Assembly: GCA_945882215.1 (NCBI GenBank)
Contig: CAMCWM010000006.1
Coordinates: 1 to 64,000, forward strand
Direction: 5' to 3'
From: Akkermansia muciniphila
Lineage (GTDB): Bacteria; Verrucomicrobiota; Verrucomicrobiia; Verrucomicrobiales; Verrucomicrobiaceae
Length of the DNA: 64,000 nt
Under the pieces are notes generated by a model, which ran no database searches, had not been told where the DNA came from, and worked only from the letters and a program-made list of their open reading frames with translations. How positions within the stretch are numbered: position 1 is the stretch's first letter; the number at the start of each line of letters is the position of its first letter. The position numbers and the translations under genes were made by a program. Shown here piece after piece: positions 1-8,093 of the stretch.

Positions 1-251
1 TGCGCACCAACAAGCGCCTGCAACGCGCCGCCGCCCGCCTGCGCAACCTCAAGCGCGAGGTGCAGGAGTTTTACTGGAACAACCACGTCACCAGCGAAAT
101 CCTCGAGCTGCGCAACTTGGTCGAAACCGCCTCTCTCATCGTCGAATGCGCCATCCGTCGTCATGAGAGCCGGGGTTTGCACTACACGCTGGATTATCCT
201 GAGACAGACAAGTCACGCGCGCCGCAGGACTCCACGCTGCGCCGCTATTGA
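1..251 (+). CDS. nadB: L-aspartate oxidase, C-terminal part (open at left edge)
   Basis: The frame is open from the left edge and stops with TGA at 249-251, so only about 82 C-terminal residues are present. They match the helical C-terminal domain of L-aspartate oxidase, the FAD enzyme that oxidises L-aspartate to iminoaspartate in the first step of de novo NAD synthesis. Seen in the sequence: a basic helix rich in Arg and Lys, then EFYWNN, LRNLVETASLIVECAIRR and the family-typical ESRGLHYTLDYPE near the end. The flavin domain and active site lie outside the window, so integrity cannot be judged. The 195 bases that follow before the next gene show no clear gene or signal. Confidence 0.85.
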   Translation, partial: RTNKRLQRAAARLRNLKREVQEFYWNNHVTSEILELRNLVETASLIVECAIRRHESRGLHYTLDYPETDKSRAPQDSTLRRY

Positions 252-446
252 GATTATTGCGGCTCTTGTGAAGACGGGGTCAGTTCAACGTTTTGAACGA
301 CGCCATGCAGGGTTTGTCCATCTTAAGGCGTCGATGCTTTGCAAAACACCAGTCGGATTTGCCAGGCAGCCCCGCTTCGCTTGGTGAATTACAGATTGCG
401 GTTTACCAGGTGAACCTGCTACATTTTCACCAAATTGGCCCCCCCA

Positions 447-1385
447 ATGCCTGCCCAACGCTCAATCAGTTCTATGATCGTCGCCGCGTCCCTCATGACG
501 GCGGCATCGGCATTCAGTCAGGGGGCATCATCGGTCTCAGCGACCGGAGCCGTGGCGGCTATGAACAAGCGTGACACCACGCCGACGGCGGTGAAAAGCA
601 AACCGGCCGCTCCGGCTCCGCCACCACGGAGCATCGCTTCCGCACTGCCCAATTTCAGCTCGCCCGCCATGCCGCATTTGGGTTACGCGAGATATCCGTG
701 GAAAATCGACATCGTCGCCACCGTGTTCTGGGTGGGTGAGCAGCCGACGGAAAACAACCCCACGCCCAATGACAAAAGCTCCTGGGACACGAAGTGGATG
801 GAGAATTTCGGCGGATATGACGACCCCGATCCCACCAAGCGCACCGACAACTTCACCCCGGTGGGGTTCACGCCAAGGCAGAATCCGTTTTACATCGCGC
901 TGCCGTACAATGACGTGATCGACTACAACTCCCACAAGCCCGAGGCTTCGAAGGTCATCCCATGGTTCAAGCAGCGTTACACCCGCTCCGGCAGAACTGT
1001 TCTCAAGGGGCAGTGGGTGGCCATCCGCCACGGCAATCGAGTCTGCTATGCCCAGTGGGAGGACTGCGGCCCTTTTGTCACCGATGACCACGACTATGTC
1101 TTTGGCAATGCCCGCCCGAAAAACGCCAGCAACAACGGCGCCGGCATCGACATCTCCCCCGCCATTCGTGATTACCTCGGCCTGAAAAGCATGTCCCGCT
1201 GTGACTGGCGCTTTGTCGATGTGAGCGAGGTGCCTGCGGGTCCCTGGCGCTCCATGGGCGACAACAACCATTTCGTCCGCCAGCAGAAGGTCGAGAAGGA
1301 GCGCGAACAAACCGCCATCTCCTCACGCCTCGAAGAGCTTCGCCGCATGCGTGACGCGTATTTCAAAGAGAACGGCTCCCGATAA
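447..1385 (+). CDS. Secreted protein with possible RlpA-like (double-psi barrel) domain
   Basis: A protein of 312 residues. I prefer the ATG at 447 over the in-frame TTG at 435 because it gives a clean Sec signal peptide (MPAQRSISSMIVAASLM, cleavage near ASA-FSQ). A Pro/Ala-rich linker follows to about residue 65. The remainder is a globular domain with GQWVAIRHGNRVCYAQWEDCGPF and GAGIDISPAIRDYLGL, followed by WRFVDVSEVPAGPW. The pattern of a basic Lys/Arg surface, a conserved D-C-G-P and a late D-hsP-A segment resembles the double-psi beta-barrel of RlpA/expansin-like proteins, which bind or cut peptidoglycan; this is inference. The C-terminus is a charged helix. It is convergent with the Hsp70 gene with no gap between the stops. 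No exact function can be given. Confidence 0.7.
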   Translation: MPAQRSISSMIVAASLMTAASAFSQGASSVSATGAVAAMNKRDTTPTAVKSKPAAPAPPPRSIASALPNFSSPAMPHLGYARYPWKIDIVATVFWVGEQPTENNPTPNDKSSWDTKWMENFGGYDDPDPTKRTDNFTPVGFTPRQNPFYIALPYNDVIDYNSHKPEASKVIPWFKQRYTRSGRTVLKGQWVAIRHGNRVCYAQWEDCGPFVTDDHDYVFGNARPKNASNNGAGIDISPAIRDYLGLKSMSRCDWRFVDVSEVPAGPWRSMGDNNHFVRQQKVEKEREQTAISSRLEELRRMRDAYFKENGSR

Positions 1386-3122
1386 TCACACCAGCCCGCG
1401 CCTGACCAGCGATTCTTCCATCGCGCGGTCGAGCAGCAGCACAGCGAGTGACTGTGTGGCATCATCAAGCAACTGCGTGGCGGCTTTGAGGGCTTTGGCA
1501 TCGTGACCGGGGGATTGGAGCAGCCGACGGACCTCGGAAGCATGTTTGAGGACATCTGAGCGCTCCTCATCAGTGATGGCATCGCCAAGTTGGGTGAGCG
1601 CGGCATCGACGGCGGGGAGCAACTCTTCTGCTTTGAATTTCGACTCGGTCCAGATGCGTTCGTTCATGTCCTCGAAGGCGAAATCGACGCTCTCGGCGAT
1701 CATTTGCTCAACGCGTTCGTCTTCCACGTCGATGGCGGTGCCGCTGATTTCGAGCGTGGTGTCCTGATTCGTGGCGGTGTCGCGGGCGAGGACGTGCAGG
1801 ATGCCGTCCGCGTCGATGCTGAACTGCACACCGACTCGGGCGCTGCCTTTGGGACCAGCGGGGAAGGGTACCTCAATGCGGCCCAGCTCCCAGTTGTCCT
1901 TCGCCAGTTCGCGTTCGCCCTGCAGGATGCGGATGAGCATGTTGTCCTGGTTGGCGACGGCGTTGGTGAACATCTCACCTGCCTTGGCGGGAATGGTCGT
2001 GTTGCGCGGGATGATGATGTTCATCAAACCGCCGAAGGTTTCGATGCCGAGCGAGAGTGGCGTGACATCGAGTAGCAACACCTGCCGCAGACTGCCGCTC
2101 AAGATGCCTGCCTGGATCGTGGCACCGAGCGCGATGGCCTCGTCAGGATTCTGCGAGGTATTTGGCTCACGTCCGAAAAGTTCGCGCACATAATCGCGCA
2201 CCAGCGGCATGCGCGTGCTGCCGCCGACGAGGATGATTTCGTCGAGCTGATCGAGTTTGATCTTCGCATCGCTCAACGCGCGCAGGCAGTGCATGCGCGT
2301 GCGCTCGATCCATGGGCGGGCGATTTTTTCGAGATCGGCGCGGGTGATGTCCAAACCGTTGAAGGCGGCCGTTTCATCAACGGAAAGCCGCTTTTTGACG
2401 GTTTCCGCCGCTTCGAGCACGCGGATGTCATTGGCGGGCAGATTGAGCCGTTCGGCGATGAATGCGGCGAGCATGCGGTCGAGATCATCGCCACCGAGTT
2501 GCGTGTCCCCGGCGGTGGAGAGCACTTGGAAGGTGCCATCGCGCATTTCGAGCACGGAGATGTCGAAGGTGCCGCCGCCGAGGTCATAGACGGCCACTTT
2601 TTGATGCTCACCGAATTTGTCGAGACCGTAGGCGAGTGCTGCGGCAGTGGGTTCGCTTAAAATGCGCAGAACTTCGAGTCCGGCGAGTTCACCGGCACGC
2701 TTCGTGGCATTGCGCTGCGCATCGTTGAAGTAGGCGGGAACGGTGATGACGGCCTGGGACACGCTTTGTTCCAGCGCTCGTTCGGCGACGGCCTTGAGAT
2801 GCTTCAAAATCTCCGCTGAAACCTCGACGGGCGAGGTTTTCAAATCACTCAAAACATACGGCGGTACCCAGCCGCCTTCTCCGGGCCTGCGGCCGATGAG
2901 ACGCTTCACGGAGGTGATGGTGTGCATGGGATGCAGAGCCCGTTGCCGCAACGCCACGGCTCCGACAGTGATTGTTCCGTCTTCAGCGAAGCAGACGGCG
3001 CTTGGCGTGCTGCGGCTGCCGTTTTCATCGGCCAGCAGGATGGGAAAGCCGCTGTCCACGACGCCGACGAGAGAGTTCGTGGTGCCGAGGTCGATGCCGA
3101 GGATGGGGGAGTTTGGGTTCAA
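1386..3122 (-). CDS. Hsp70/DnaK-family chaperone (DnaK paralogue)
   Basis: A 578-residue Hsp70 protein. The N-terminal ATPase domain shows the phosphate-1 motif GIDLGTTNS at about residues 9-17, AVITVPAYFNDAQR, the phosphate-2 motif YDLGGGTFDISVLE and the adenosine motif ILVGGSTRMPLVR. The substrate-binding beta domain follows (LLLDVTPLSLGIETFGG), then a short helical lid. It lacks the long acidic C-terminal tail of canonical DnaK (about 640 residues), so it is closer in size to HscA/HscC-type paralogues. No dnaJ, grpE or iscU lies beside it. The only ordinary start in the frame is TTG at 3120-3122, since an in-frame TAG lies upstream. It would act as an ATP-driven protein-folding chaperone in the cytoplasm; its clients cannot be inferred. 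Confidence 0.88.
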   Translation of the reverse strand: MNPNSPILGIDLGTTNSLVGVVDSGFPILLADENGSRSTPSAVCFAEDGTITVGAVALRQRALHPMHTITSVKRLIGRRPGEGGWVPPYVLSDLKTSPVEVSAEILKHLKAVAERALEQSVSQAVITVPAYFNDAQRNATKRAGELAGLEVLRILSEPTAAALAYGLDKFGEHQKVAVYDLGGGTFDISVLEMRDGTFQVLSTAGDTQLGGDDLDRMLAAFIAERLNLPANDIRVLEAAETVKKRLSVDETAAFNGLDITRADLEKIARPWIERTRMHCLRALSDAKIKLDQLDEIILVGGSTRMPLVRDYVRELFGREPNTSQNPDEAIALGATIQAGILSGSLRQVLLLDVTPLSLGIETFGGLMNIIIPRNTTIPAKAGEMFTNAVANQDNMLIRILQGERELAKDNWELGRIEVPFPAGPKGSARVGVQFSIDADGILHVLARDTATNQDTTLEISGTAIDVEDERVEQMIAESVDFAFEDMNERIWTESKFKAEELLPAVDAALTQLGDAITDEERSDVLKHASEVRRLLQSPGHDAKALKAATQLLDDATQSLAVLLLDRAMEESLVRRGLV

Positions 3123-3183
3123 CGTTTCGGGAGGTTCACTCAGGGGGGCTTGCTAAACACTGCGCTTTGGTCAAAATCAAATC

Positions 3184-4221
3184 ATGGAATCACTGACCAC
3201 CAGCCTGACCCAGGGAACGAATCTCACCGAAGCCCAGATCGCGGAGGCTGCGACGTGCTTGGTCGATCCGGCGGTGACGGCGATGAAGAAGACGGATTTT
3301 TTGCGTGCGCTGGCGCAAAAAGGCGAGACGCCGGAGGAGATCGCGGCCTTTGTGAATGAATTCCTCAAGCTGGCGGTCGATCCGGGGATTGATCGCGCCA
3401 AATTGCCGGGACCGATGCTGGATGTCGTCGGCACGGGTGGCGACAAACTGCATCTATTCAATGTGTCGAGCACAGCGATGTTCATTTTGGCCGCAGGCGG
3501 TGTGTGTGTGACGAAGCACGGCAACCGCGGCATCACCTCGAAGGCGGGCGGTGCGGATGTGCTGGAGGCGCTGGGCATCAAGATCGATCTGCCGGTGGAA
3601 AAAGTGGTGCATGGCATTGAGACCATCGGCCTCGGGTTCTTTTTTGCGCCGCTGTATCATCCGGCGTTCAAGGCGGTGGCTGAAGCACGCAAGCTGCTCG
3701 CCGCCGAAGGCCAGCGCTCGATTTTCAACGTGCTGGGGCCGCTGCTGAATCCCGGCAGGCCGGACTACCAGCTCATCGGCGTGTTCGATCCGAAGCTGAC
3801 GCGGGCTTTTGGCGAAATCCTGCTCAAGCTCGGACGCAAGGGAGCGTGGGTGGTGCATGGCAGCGCCGGGGCAGGGCAGGGGATGGATGAGCTTTCCACG
3901 CTGGACGTGAACGAAGTCTGCCAGATCGCGGGTGGTAAACTCAGCGAGATGAAGATCGACCCGAAAACGCTCGGCTTTGGCAAGGCAGCGCTGGATGAAC
4001 TGGTGGGCGGCGATGCGGCGGAGAATGCGATGATTCTTGAAGGCGTGCTGGCAGGCACGATCAAAGGCGCGAAACGGGACATCGCCGTGTTGAACGCGGC
4101 GGCGGGTTTCGTGATCACTGGCATGGCGGCGGATCTGGCCGCAGGCAAGGCTTTGGCGGAGGAACTCCTCAATCGCGGTGCCGCGCATGTGAAGATGCGG
4201 GAAATGCAGGATCTGTGCTGA
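3184..4221 (+). CDS. trpD: Anthranilate phosphoribosyltransferase
   Basis: Transfers phosphoribose from PRPP to anthranilate, the second step of tryptophan synthesis. The 345-residue length is normal for the family. An N-terminal helical bundle is followed by the PRPP/Mg-binding glycine-rich loop VVGTGGDKLHLFNVSS, then KHGNRGITSKAGGADVLEALG and the family signature FNVLGPLLNPGRPDYQLIGVF. The related thymidine phosphorylases share the fold, but the GTGGD loop and KHGNR segment favour TrpD. It stands alone here: no other trp gene is in the window. It is divergent from the Hsp70 gene with a 61-base spacer that must hold both promoters. Confidence 0.93.
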   Translation: MESLTTSLTQGTNLTEAQIAEAATCLVDPAVTAMKKTDFLRALAQKGETPEEIAAFVNEFLKLAVDPGIDRAKLPGPMLDVVGTGGDKLHLFNVSSTAMFILAAGGVCVTKHGNRGITSKAGGADVLEALGIKIDLPVEKVVHGIETIGLGFFFAPLYHPAFKAVAEARKLLAAEGQRSIFNVLGPLLNPGRPDYQLIGVFDPKLTRAFGEILLKLGRKGAWVVHGSAGAGQGMDELSTLDVNEVCQIAGGKLSEMKIDPKTLGFGKAALDELVGGDAAENAMILEGVLAGTIKGAKRDIAVLNAAAGFVITGMAADLAAGKALAEELLNRGAAHVKMREMQDLC

Positions 4222-4288
4222 GCCATTTTCGTGCGAGACAGCGCGGCGGGAGATGTTACGATGGCGCGCGTCCCATCCCACCGCATCC

Positions 4289-5170
4289 ATGCCGAATCCC
4301 AGTGAAGTGCTCCAGACCGTCCAGAAGGTGCCCTCCAGCATGTGGGCCACCATCGGCATCGTGGGCTTCATCGCTTTCGCCGCCGGACTGGCCTTTTCAC
4401 GTGGCGTGGTGAAGCAGTTGCTCGGCGCGGTGACGCTGGCGGTTTCTGTGGGCGCGGCGTGGTATGTGTTTCGTCATCGGGTGCAGATTTTTGGCGCCGC
4501 AGGCATCAGCATCACCACGGATCGCCTGTTGATGTTGTCCGTGGCGGCCGGGCTGCTGACCTACTTCCTCTGCAAAATGGGAACGTACTTTCTGGCCGCT
4601 TTCGGCCTGCTGAAAATGCTCGGCGGCCTGGATGGTTGGAAGGGGCTGATCATCAGCTTTCTTCCTTCCGGGGCGCTGTTGTGGATCGGCAGCATGGTGC
4701 TGCGGCTCGTCGGCAGCCTGTATGGCATGGAAAACGCGGCTGAGATCGTGAAGAAAGGCGGCGAGGTGGGAAGCCAGGCCAAATCCTTCTGGTACAGCCT
4801 CAGCCAGCGCATCGACAACAGCTTCCTCGGTGGGGTGGCGAAAAAACTCGATCCCTACGACATCAAGCCCACCGCGAATCTCGCCCGCCTGCTGATCCTG
4901 TGGCCCGAGGGCAGCATGTGGCAGCAGCTTGCCGCTCAAAGTCCTGCCACCGCCCAGGCGCTCAATCATCCGCGCATCGTTGAGCTCGGCTACGACCCGG
5001 CCGTACGCAAGGCGATCGACAACCGGGACTTTGCCGGTCTGATGCAGATGAGAAAAGTCGAGGACGCCGCCAATCATCCCGATTTGCAGCCGCTGCTGGG
5101 CGGATTGGCGCTTGAACAAGCGATGGATTCCGTCGTTTATCAGCGCCCGCAGCCGGTGCGCTTGAATTGA
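4289..5170 (+). CDS. Membrane protein resembling CvpA, with soluble C-terminal region
   Basis: A protein of 293 residues. The ATG at 4289 gives a short polar N-terminus before the first membrane segment and is preferred over the upstream in-frame start at 4253. Three or four hydrophobic segments are visible (IGIVGFIAFAAGLAF, AVTLAVSVGAAWYVF, LLMLSVAAGLLTYFL, GALLWIGSMVLRLVG). After about residue 150 the protein is soluble and helical. The spacing of membrane segments with Gly-rich turns recalls the CvpA family, inner-membrane proteins of uncertain function; this is a weak resemblance. The gene sits between trpD and gatB in the same direction, with 30 bases to gatB, and may be cotranscribed with it. 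Confidence 0.55.
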   Translation: MPNPSEVLQTVQKVPSSMWATIGIVGFIAFAAGLAFSRGVVKQLLGAVTLAVSVGAAWYVFRHRVQIFGAAGISITTDRLLMLSVAAGLLTYFLCKMGTYFLAAFGLLKMLGGLDGWKGLIISFLPSGALLWIGSMVLRLVGSLYGMENAAEIVKKGGEVGSQAKSFWYSLSQRIDNSFLGGVAKKLDPYDIKPTANLARLLILWPEGSMWQQLAAQSPATAQALNHPRIVELGYDPAVRKAIDNRDFAGLMQMRKVEDAANHPDLQPLLGGLALEQAMDSVVYQRPQPVRLN

Positions 5171-5200
5171 TGCCCGGCGCGTCCATTCTCGCCCCAGATC

Positions 5201-6664
5201 ATGCCCAAGTACATCGTCACCATCGGCCTCGAAGTTCACGCGCAGCTCACCACGCAGAGCAAGATGTTCTGCGCCTGCCCTGCCGAGTATGGAGCGGAGC
5301 CGAACACGCACACATGCCCCACCTGCCTCGGTTTGCCGGGAGCGCTGCCGGTGTTGAATCAGGCTGCCATCGAGAAGACGATCCTCACGGGGATGATGCT
5401 GGGCTGCGAAACGCCACCCGTGGTGAAGTGGGACCGCAAAAACTACTTCTACCCGGACATGCCGAAGAATTACCAGATCACGCAGTTCGACATGCCGCTA
5501 TGCATTGGCGGCGGTGTGCCTCTGTATGATCTGGCGTATCCGAAGGACGCGCAGAAGAGCATCGCCAATCCGGGCAAGGTGGTGAAGCTCACGCGCATTC
5601 ACCTGGAGGAGGACGTGGGCAAGTCCACGCACTACGACAAGTTCACCACGCTCGACTTCAACCGCGCCGGCACGCCGCTGATGGAAATCGTCAGCGAACC
5701 GGACATCGACAGCGCGGAGGAGGCCTTCGCCTACCTGACCAGCCTGCGGCAAATTTTGATCTACGGCGGCGTCAGCGATGCCGACATGGAAAAGGGCAAC
5801 CTGCGCTGCGACGTGAACATTTCTTTGAGGCCCGAAGGCCAGAAGGAACTCGGATCGAAGATTGAGCTCAAAAACCTCAACTCGATGTCCGCTGTGCGTC
5901 GGGCGATCAAGTTTGAAACCGAGCGTCAGGCCGAAGCTCTGGATCGCGGTGAAAAACTCCTCCAAAGCACCCGCCGCTGGGACGATGACCGCGGCGAGAC
6001 CACGCTCATGCGCACGAAGGAAGACGCGCATGACTATCGCTACTTCCCCGACCCCGATCTGCTCCCGGTGCGCACCGCCGATCTCGTTGCCAAGATGAAA
6101 CCGCAGGTTCCCGAGCTGCCGCATGAAAAACGCGCCCGTTTCGAGCTGGACTACGGTTGCAGCGCCTACGACGCCGGGGTGCTCGCGAGCGAGAAGGAAC
6201 TGGCCGCTTGGTATGAGGCCGCCGTGGCTGCTGACAAAGGCGTTCCGGCCAAAAAAATCGCCAACTGGGTCATCAACGACCTGCTCGGTGCTCTCAACGA
6301 CCGCTCGCTCAGCCTTTCGGAGTGCCCCGTGAAGCCAGAAGCGCTCAGCGCGCTCGTTGCCACTGTCGAAGCCGGCAAAATCTCCAACAACCAGGCCAAA
6401 GAAGTCTTCGTCGAGATGTTTGAGACCGGTAAACCCGCCGCCGACATCATCAAGGCCAAAGGCTTCGAGCAAGTCAGCGACACCGGTGCCTTGGAGGCCA
6501 TCGTGGAGCAAATCTTGGCCGCGAACCCCGACAAAGTCGCCGAAGTCCAGGCTGGCAACGAGAAAGCCATGAACTGGTTCACCGGCCAGGCCATGAAGGC
6601 CAGCCAAGGGAAAGCGAATCCGAAGATGGTCACAGAGATCGTGCGCAAGAAGGTGCTGGGATAA
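5201..6664 (+). CDS. gatB: Asp-tRNA(Asn)/Glu-tRNA(Gln) amidotransferase subunit B
   Basis: A 487-residue subunit of the GatCAB amidotransferase, which converts misacylated Glu-tRNA(Gln) and/or Asp-tRNA(Asn) to the correct amide forms. The opening YIVTIGLEVHAQL is the family signature. Two Cys pairs follow (CACP and CPTCLGLPG) that commonly bind zinc. The kinase-like core contains RKNYFYPDMPKNYQITQFD, a hallmark of GatB, and MEKGNLRCDVNIS. The C-terminal part is the helical YqeY-like tRNA-binding domain ending KANPKMVTEIVRKKV. GatA and GatC are not in the window, so the subunit genes are dispersed in this genome. Confidence 0.96.
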   Translation: MPKYIVTIGLEVHAQLTTQSKMFCACPAEYGAEPNTHTCPTCLGLPGALPVLNQAAIEKTILTGMMLGCETPPVVKWDRKNYFYPDMPKNYQITQFDMPLCIGGGVPLYDLAYPKDAQKSIANPGKVVKLTRIHLEEDVGKSTHYDKFTTLDFNRAGTPLMEIVSEPDIDSAEEAFAYLTSLRQILIYGGVSDADMEKGNLRCDVNISLRPEGQKELGSKIELKNLNSMSAVRRAIKFETERQAEALDRGEKLLQSTRRWDDDRGETTLMRTKEDAHDYRYFPDPDLLPVRTADLVAKMKPQVPELPHEKRARFELDYGCSAYDAGVLASEKELAAWYEAAVAADKGVPAKKIANWVINDLLGALNDRSLSLSECPVKPEALSALVATVEAGKISNNQAKEVFVEMFETGKPAADIIKAKGFEQVSDTGALEAIVEQILAANPDKVAEVQAGNEKAMNWFTGQAMKASQGKANPKMVTEIVRKKVLG

Positions 6665-6677
6665 GGCCGCTGTGCGG
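6665..6677. terminator. Hairpin directly after gatB (no T-tract)
   Basis: GCCGC-TGT-GCGGC forms a perfect 5-bp GC stem with a 3-base loop immediately after the gatB stop codon. There is no run of T after it, so it is not a classic intrinsic terminator. It could help end the transcript or protect the 3' end. Confidence 0.3.
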
Positions 6678-6699
6678 CAATGACGAAACCAGAATGAGG

Positions 6700-6754
6700 A
6701 ATGACGAAGGGAAGCCCGGAATGGCCTGCCATTCGGATTTCGGCATTCGTCATT
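6700..6754. repeat. REP-like imperfect inverted repeat
   Basis: An imperfect dyad about 55 bases long lies in the spacer downstream of gatB. The outer arms AATGACGAA (6700-6708) and TTCGTCATT (6746-6754) pair perfectly over 9 bp. The inner arms GAATGGC (6719-6725) and GCCATTC (6728-6734) pair over 7 bp around a CT loop. The middle portion pairs poorly. The internal words ATGACGAA and ATTCGGATTTCGG are of the sort that recur in intergenic dispersed palindromes, but only one full copy was seen here. Confidence 0.5.
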
Positions 6755-6842
6755 TTGCCACCCCACAAACCCCTTGCACCTTGGGAGCGGGCGGCTATTC
6801 TCCGCGCCCTTTTTCAGACTACCCCCAGCCCCTTAACTCACC

Positions 6843-6995
6843 ATGTCCCAACATAGCAGCCTCAAGACTTCCGGCTCCGTCGGCACCAAGCGCAGTGTTT
6901 TGAAGCGCGGCGAGCGCGTCAAGCTGCTCAAATCCCGTGGACTTTGGAAAGAAGGCCGTCTCCCGACGAACCTGCCCAAGACCAAGCCGGAATAA
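6843..6995 (+). CDS. Small basic protein, Verrucomicrobia/Chlamydiae type
   Basis: A 50-residue gene with ATG at 6843 and TAA at 6993-6995. The protein is strongly basic, with an N-terminal Ser-rich stretch, the core GTKRSVLKRGERVKLLK, then RGLWKEGR and the C-terminus LPKTKPE. This matches my recollection of a lineage-specific small basic protein family (I believe TIGR04137) conserved in Verrucomicrobia and Chlamydiae, possibly ribosome- or RNA-associated; its function is not established. No obvious Shine-Dalgarno precedes it. Its stop codon is part of the TAAGG sequence that probably serves as ribosome binding site for the pseudouridine synthase starting at 7005, so the two genes are likely cotranscribed and coupled. 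Confidence 0.8.
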   Translation: MSQHSSLKTSGSVGTKRSVLKRGERVKLLKSRGLWKEGRLPTNLPKTKPE

Positions 6996-7004
6996 GGCTT
7001 CCCC

Positions 7005-8093
7005 GTGCGCCTCAATCGTTATCTCAGCCAGTGCGGCGTGGCCTCACGGCGTGGCGCGGAGGAAATCATCCTCGGCGGGCGTGTGTCGATCAACGGCCAC
7101 ATCATCAAGGAACTCGCCACCCAGGTCGAGGAAGGGGACAAGGTCGTTGTGGATGGCTCCCCGGTGCGCACCGAGACGCCTGTCGTTCTCGCGTTGAACA
7201 AGCCCAAGGGCTATCTCTGCTCCCGTGGCGACACGCATGAGCGCATGACGATTTACGATCTGCTGCCGCTCAAGTATCAGAATCTGCATCACGTCGGTCG
7301 CCTCGACAAAGAAAGCGAAGGCCTCATTCTCCTCACCAATCGCGGTGATCTTTCCCATCGGATCATTCACCCGAGCCAGGGAGCCGAAAAGGAATACGAA
7401 GTCGTCGTCGATCAGCCGCTGAACGCGGAAGTGATGGCCAAGCTCGTCAAAGGCATGATGACCGAGGAAGGTTTCGCCCGCGCTGAACGTGCCTGGGTGG
7501 ACACCGGTTACCGGGCGCACATCGTCCTGAAAATGGGGCTCAAGCGGCAGATCCGCATGATGCTCTACTACCTCGGTTACGAGGTCACACGCCTCACGCG
7601 CATCCGCATCGGCTGGCTGAAACTTCACGGTCTGGCCAAAGGCGCCTACAAAGAACTCACGCCCACCGAAGTCGAGCGCTTCTTCAAAGAAGAACCCGCC
7701 AAACCGCGTCTTGAGCGCAAGCCCGCTGCTGAGGCAGAAGGCGAATCCGAAGGCCGGCCACCGGCTCGTGGGAAAGGCTCCAAGGATGGCGAGCGGCGTT
7801 TCAAACCCACTCGCGGCAGAGCGGGCGGTCCTCCAAGGGAACGTGACCTCAGCGAACGCGAGCCGGAAGCGCGCGAACCGCGCAGCTTCAAACCCACACG
7901 AGGCAAAAAAGGTGGCCCACCACGTCGTGATTCCGCGGAAGGACCATCCCGCTTCAAACCGAAGCGCGACTCGTTCAGCCCGCGATCACGCTCAGGCGGA
8001 ACGGCGCGGGACGAAAAACCACGGGGGCGCTCAGGTCCGCCAGCTCGCCGTCCAGCTCCACGGGGGCCTCGCCGCGGTCCGAAGTCACGGTGA
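7005..8093 (+). CDS. rluB: RluB/RsuA-family pseudouridine synthase with long basic tail
   Basis: It starts with GTG at 7005, 9 bases after the preceding stop, with AAGG as ribosome binding site. Residues 1-60 are an S4 RNA-binding domain (RLNRYLSQCGVASRRGAEEII). The catalytic domain carries the signature GRLDKESEGLILLTNRGDL, whose Asp is the catalytic nucleophile, and later LKRQIRMMLYYLGYEV. The enzyme isomerises uridine in rRNA; the RluB-versus-RluE/RsuA specificity is inferred from length and neighbours. From about residue 225 the protein turns into a disordered Arg/Lys/Pro/Gly-rich tail of nearly 140 residues with repeated FKPTRG and FKPKRD blocks. The last 119 bases overlap the end of the convergent lipid kinase gene. 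Confidence 0.88.
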   Translation: MRLNRYLSQCGVASRRGAEEIILGGRVSINGHIIKELATQVEEGDKVVVDGSPVRTETPVVLALNKPKGYLCSRGDTHERMTIYDLLPLKYQNLHHVGRLDKESEGLILLTNRGDLSHRIIHPSQGAEKEYEVVVDQPLNAEVMAKLVKGMMTEEGFARAERAWVDTGYRAHIVLKMGLKRQIRMMLYYLGYEVTRLTRIRIGWLKLHGLAKGAYKELTPTEVERFFKEEPAKPRLERKPAAEAEGESEGRPPARGKGSKDGERRFKPTRGRAGGPPRERDLSEREPEAREPRSFKPTRGKKGGPPRRDSAEGPSRFKPKRDSFSPRSRSGGTARDEKPRGRSGPPARRPAPRGPRRGPKSR

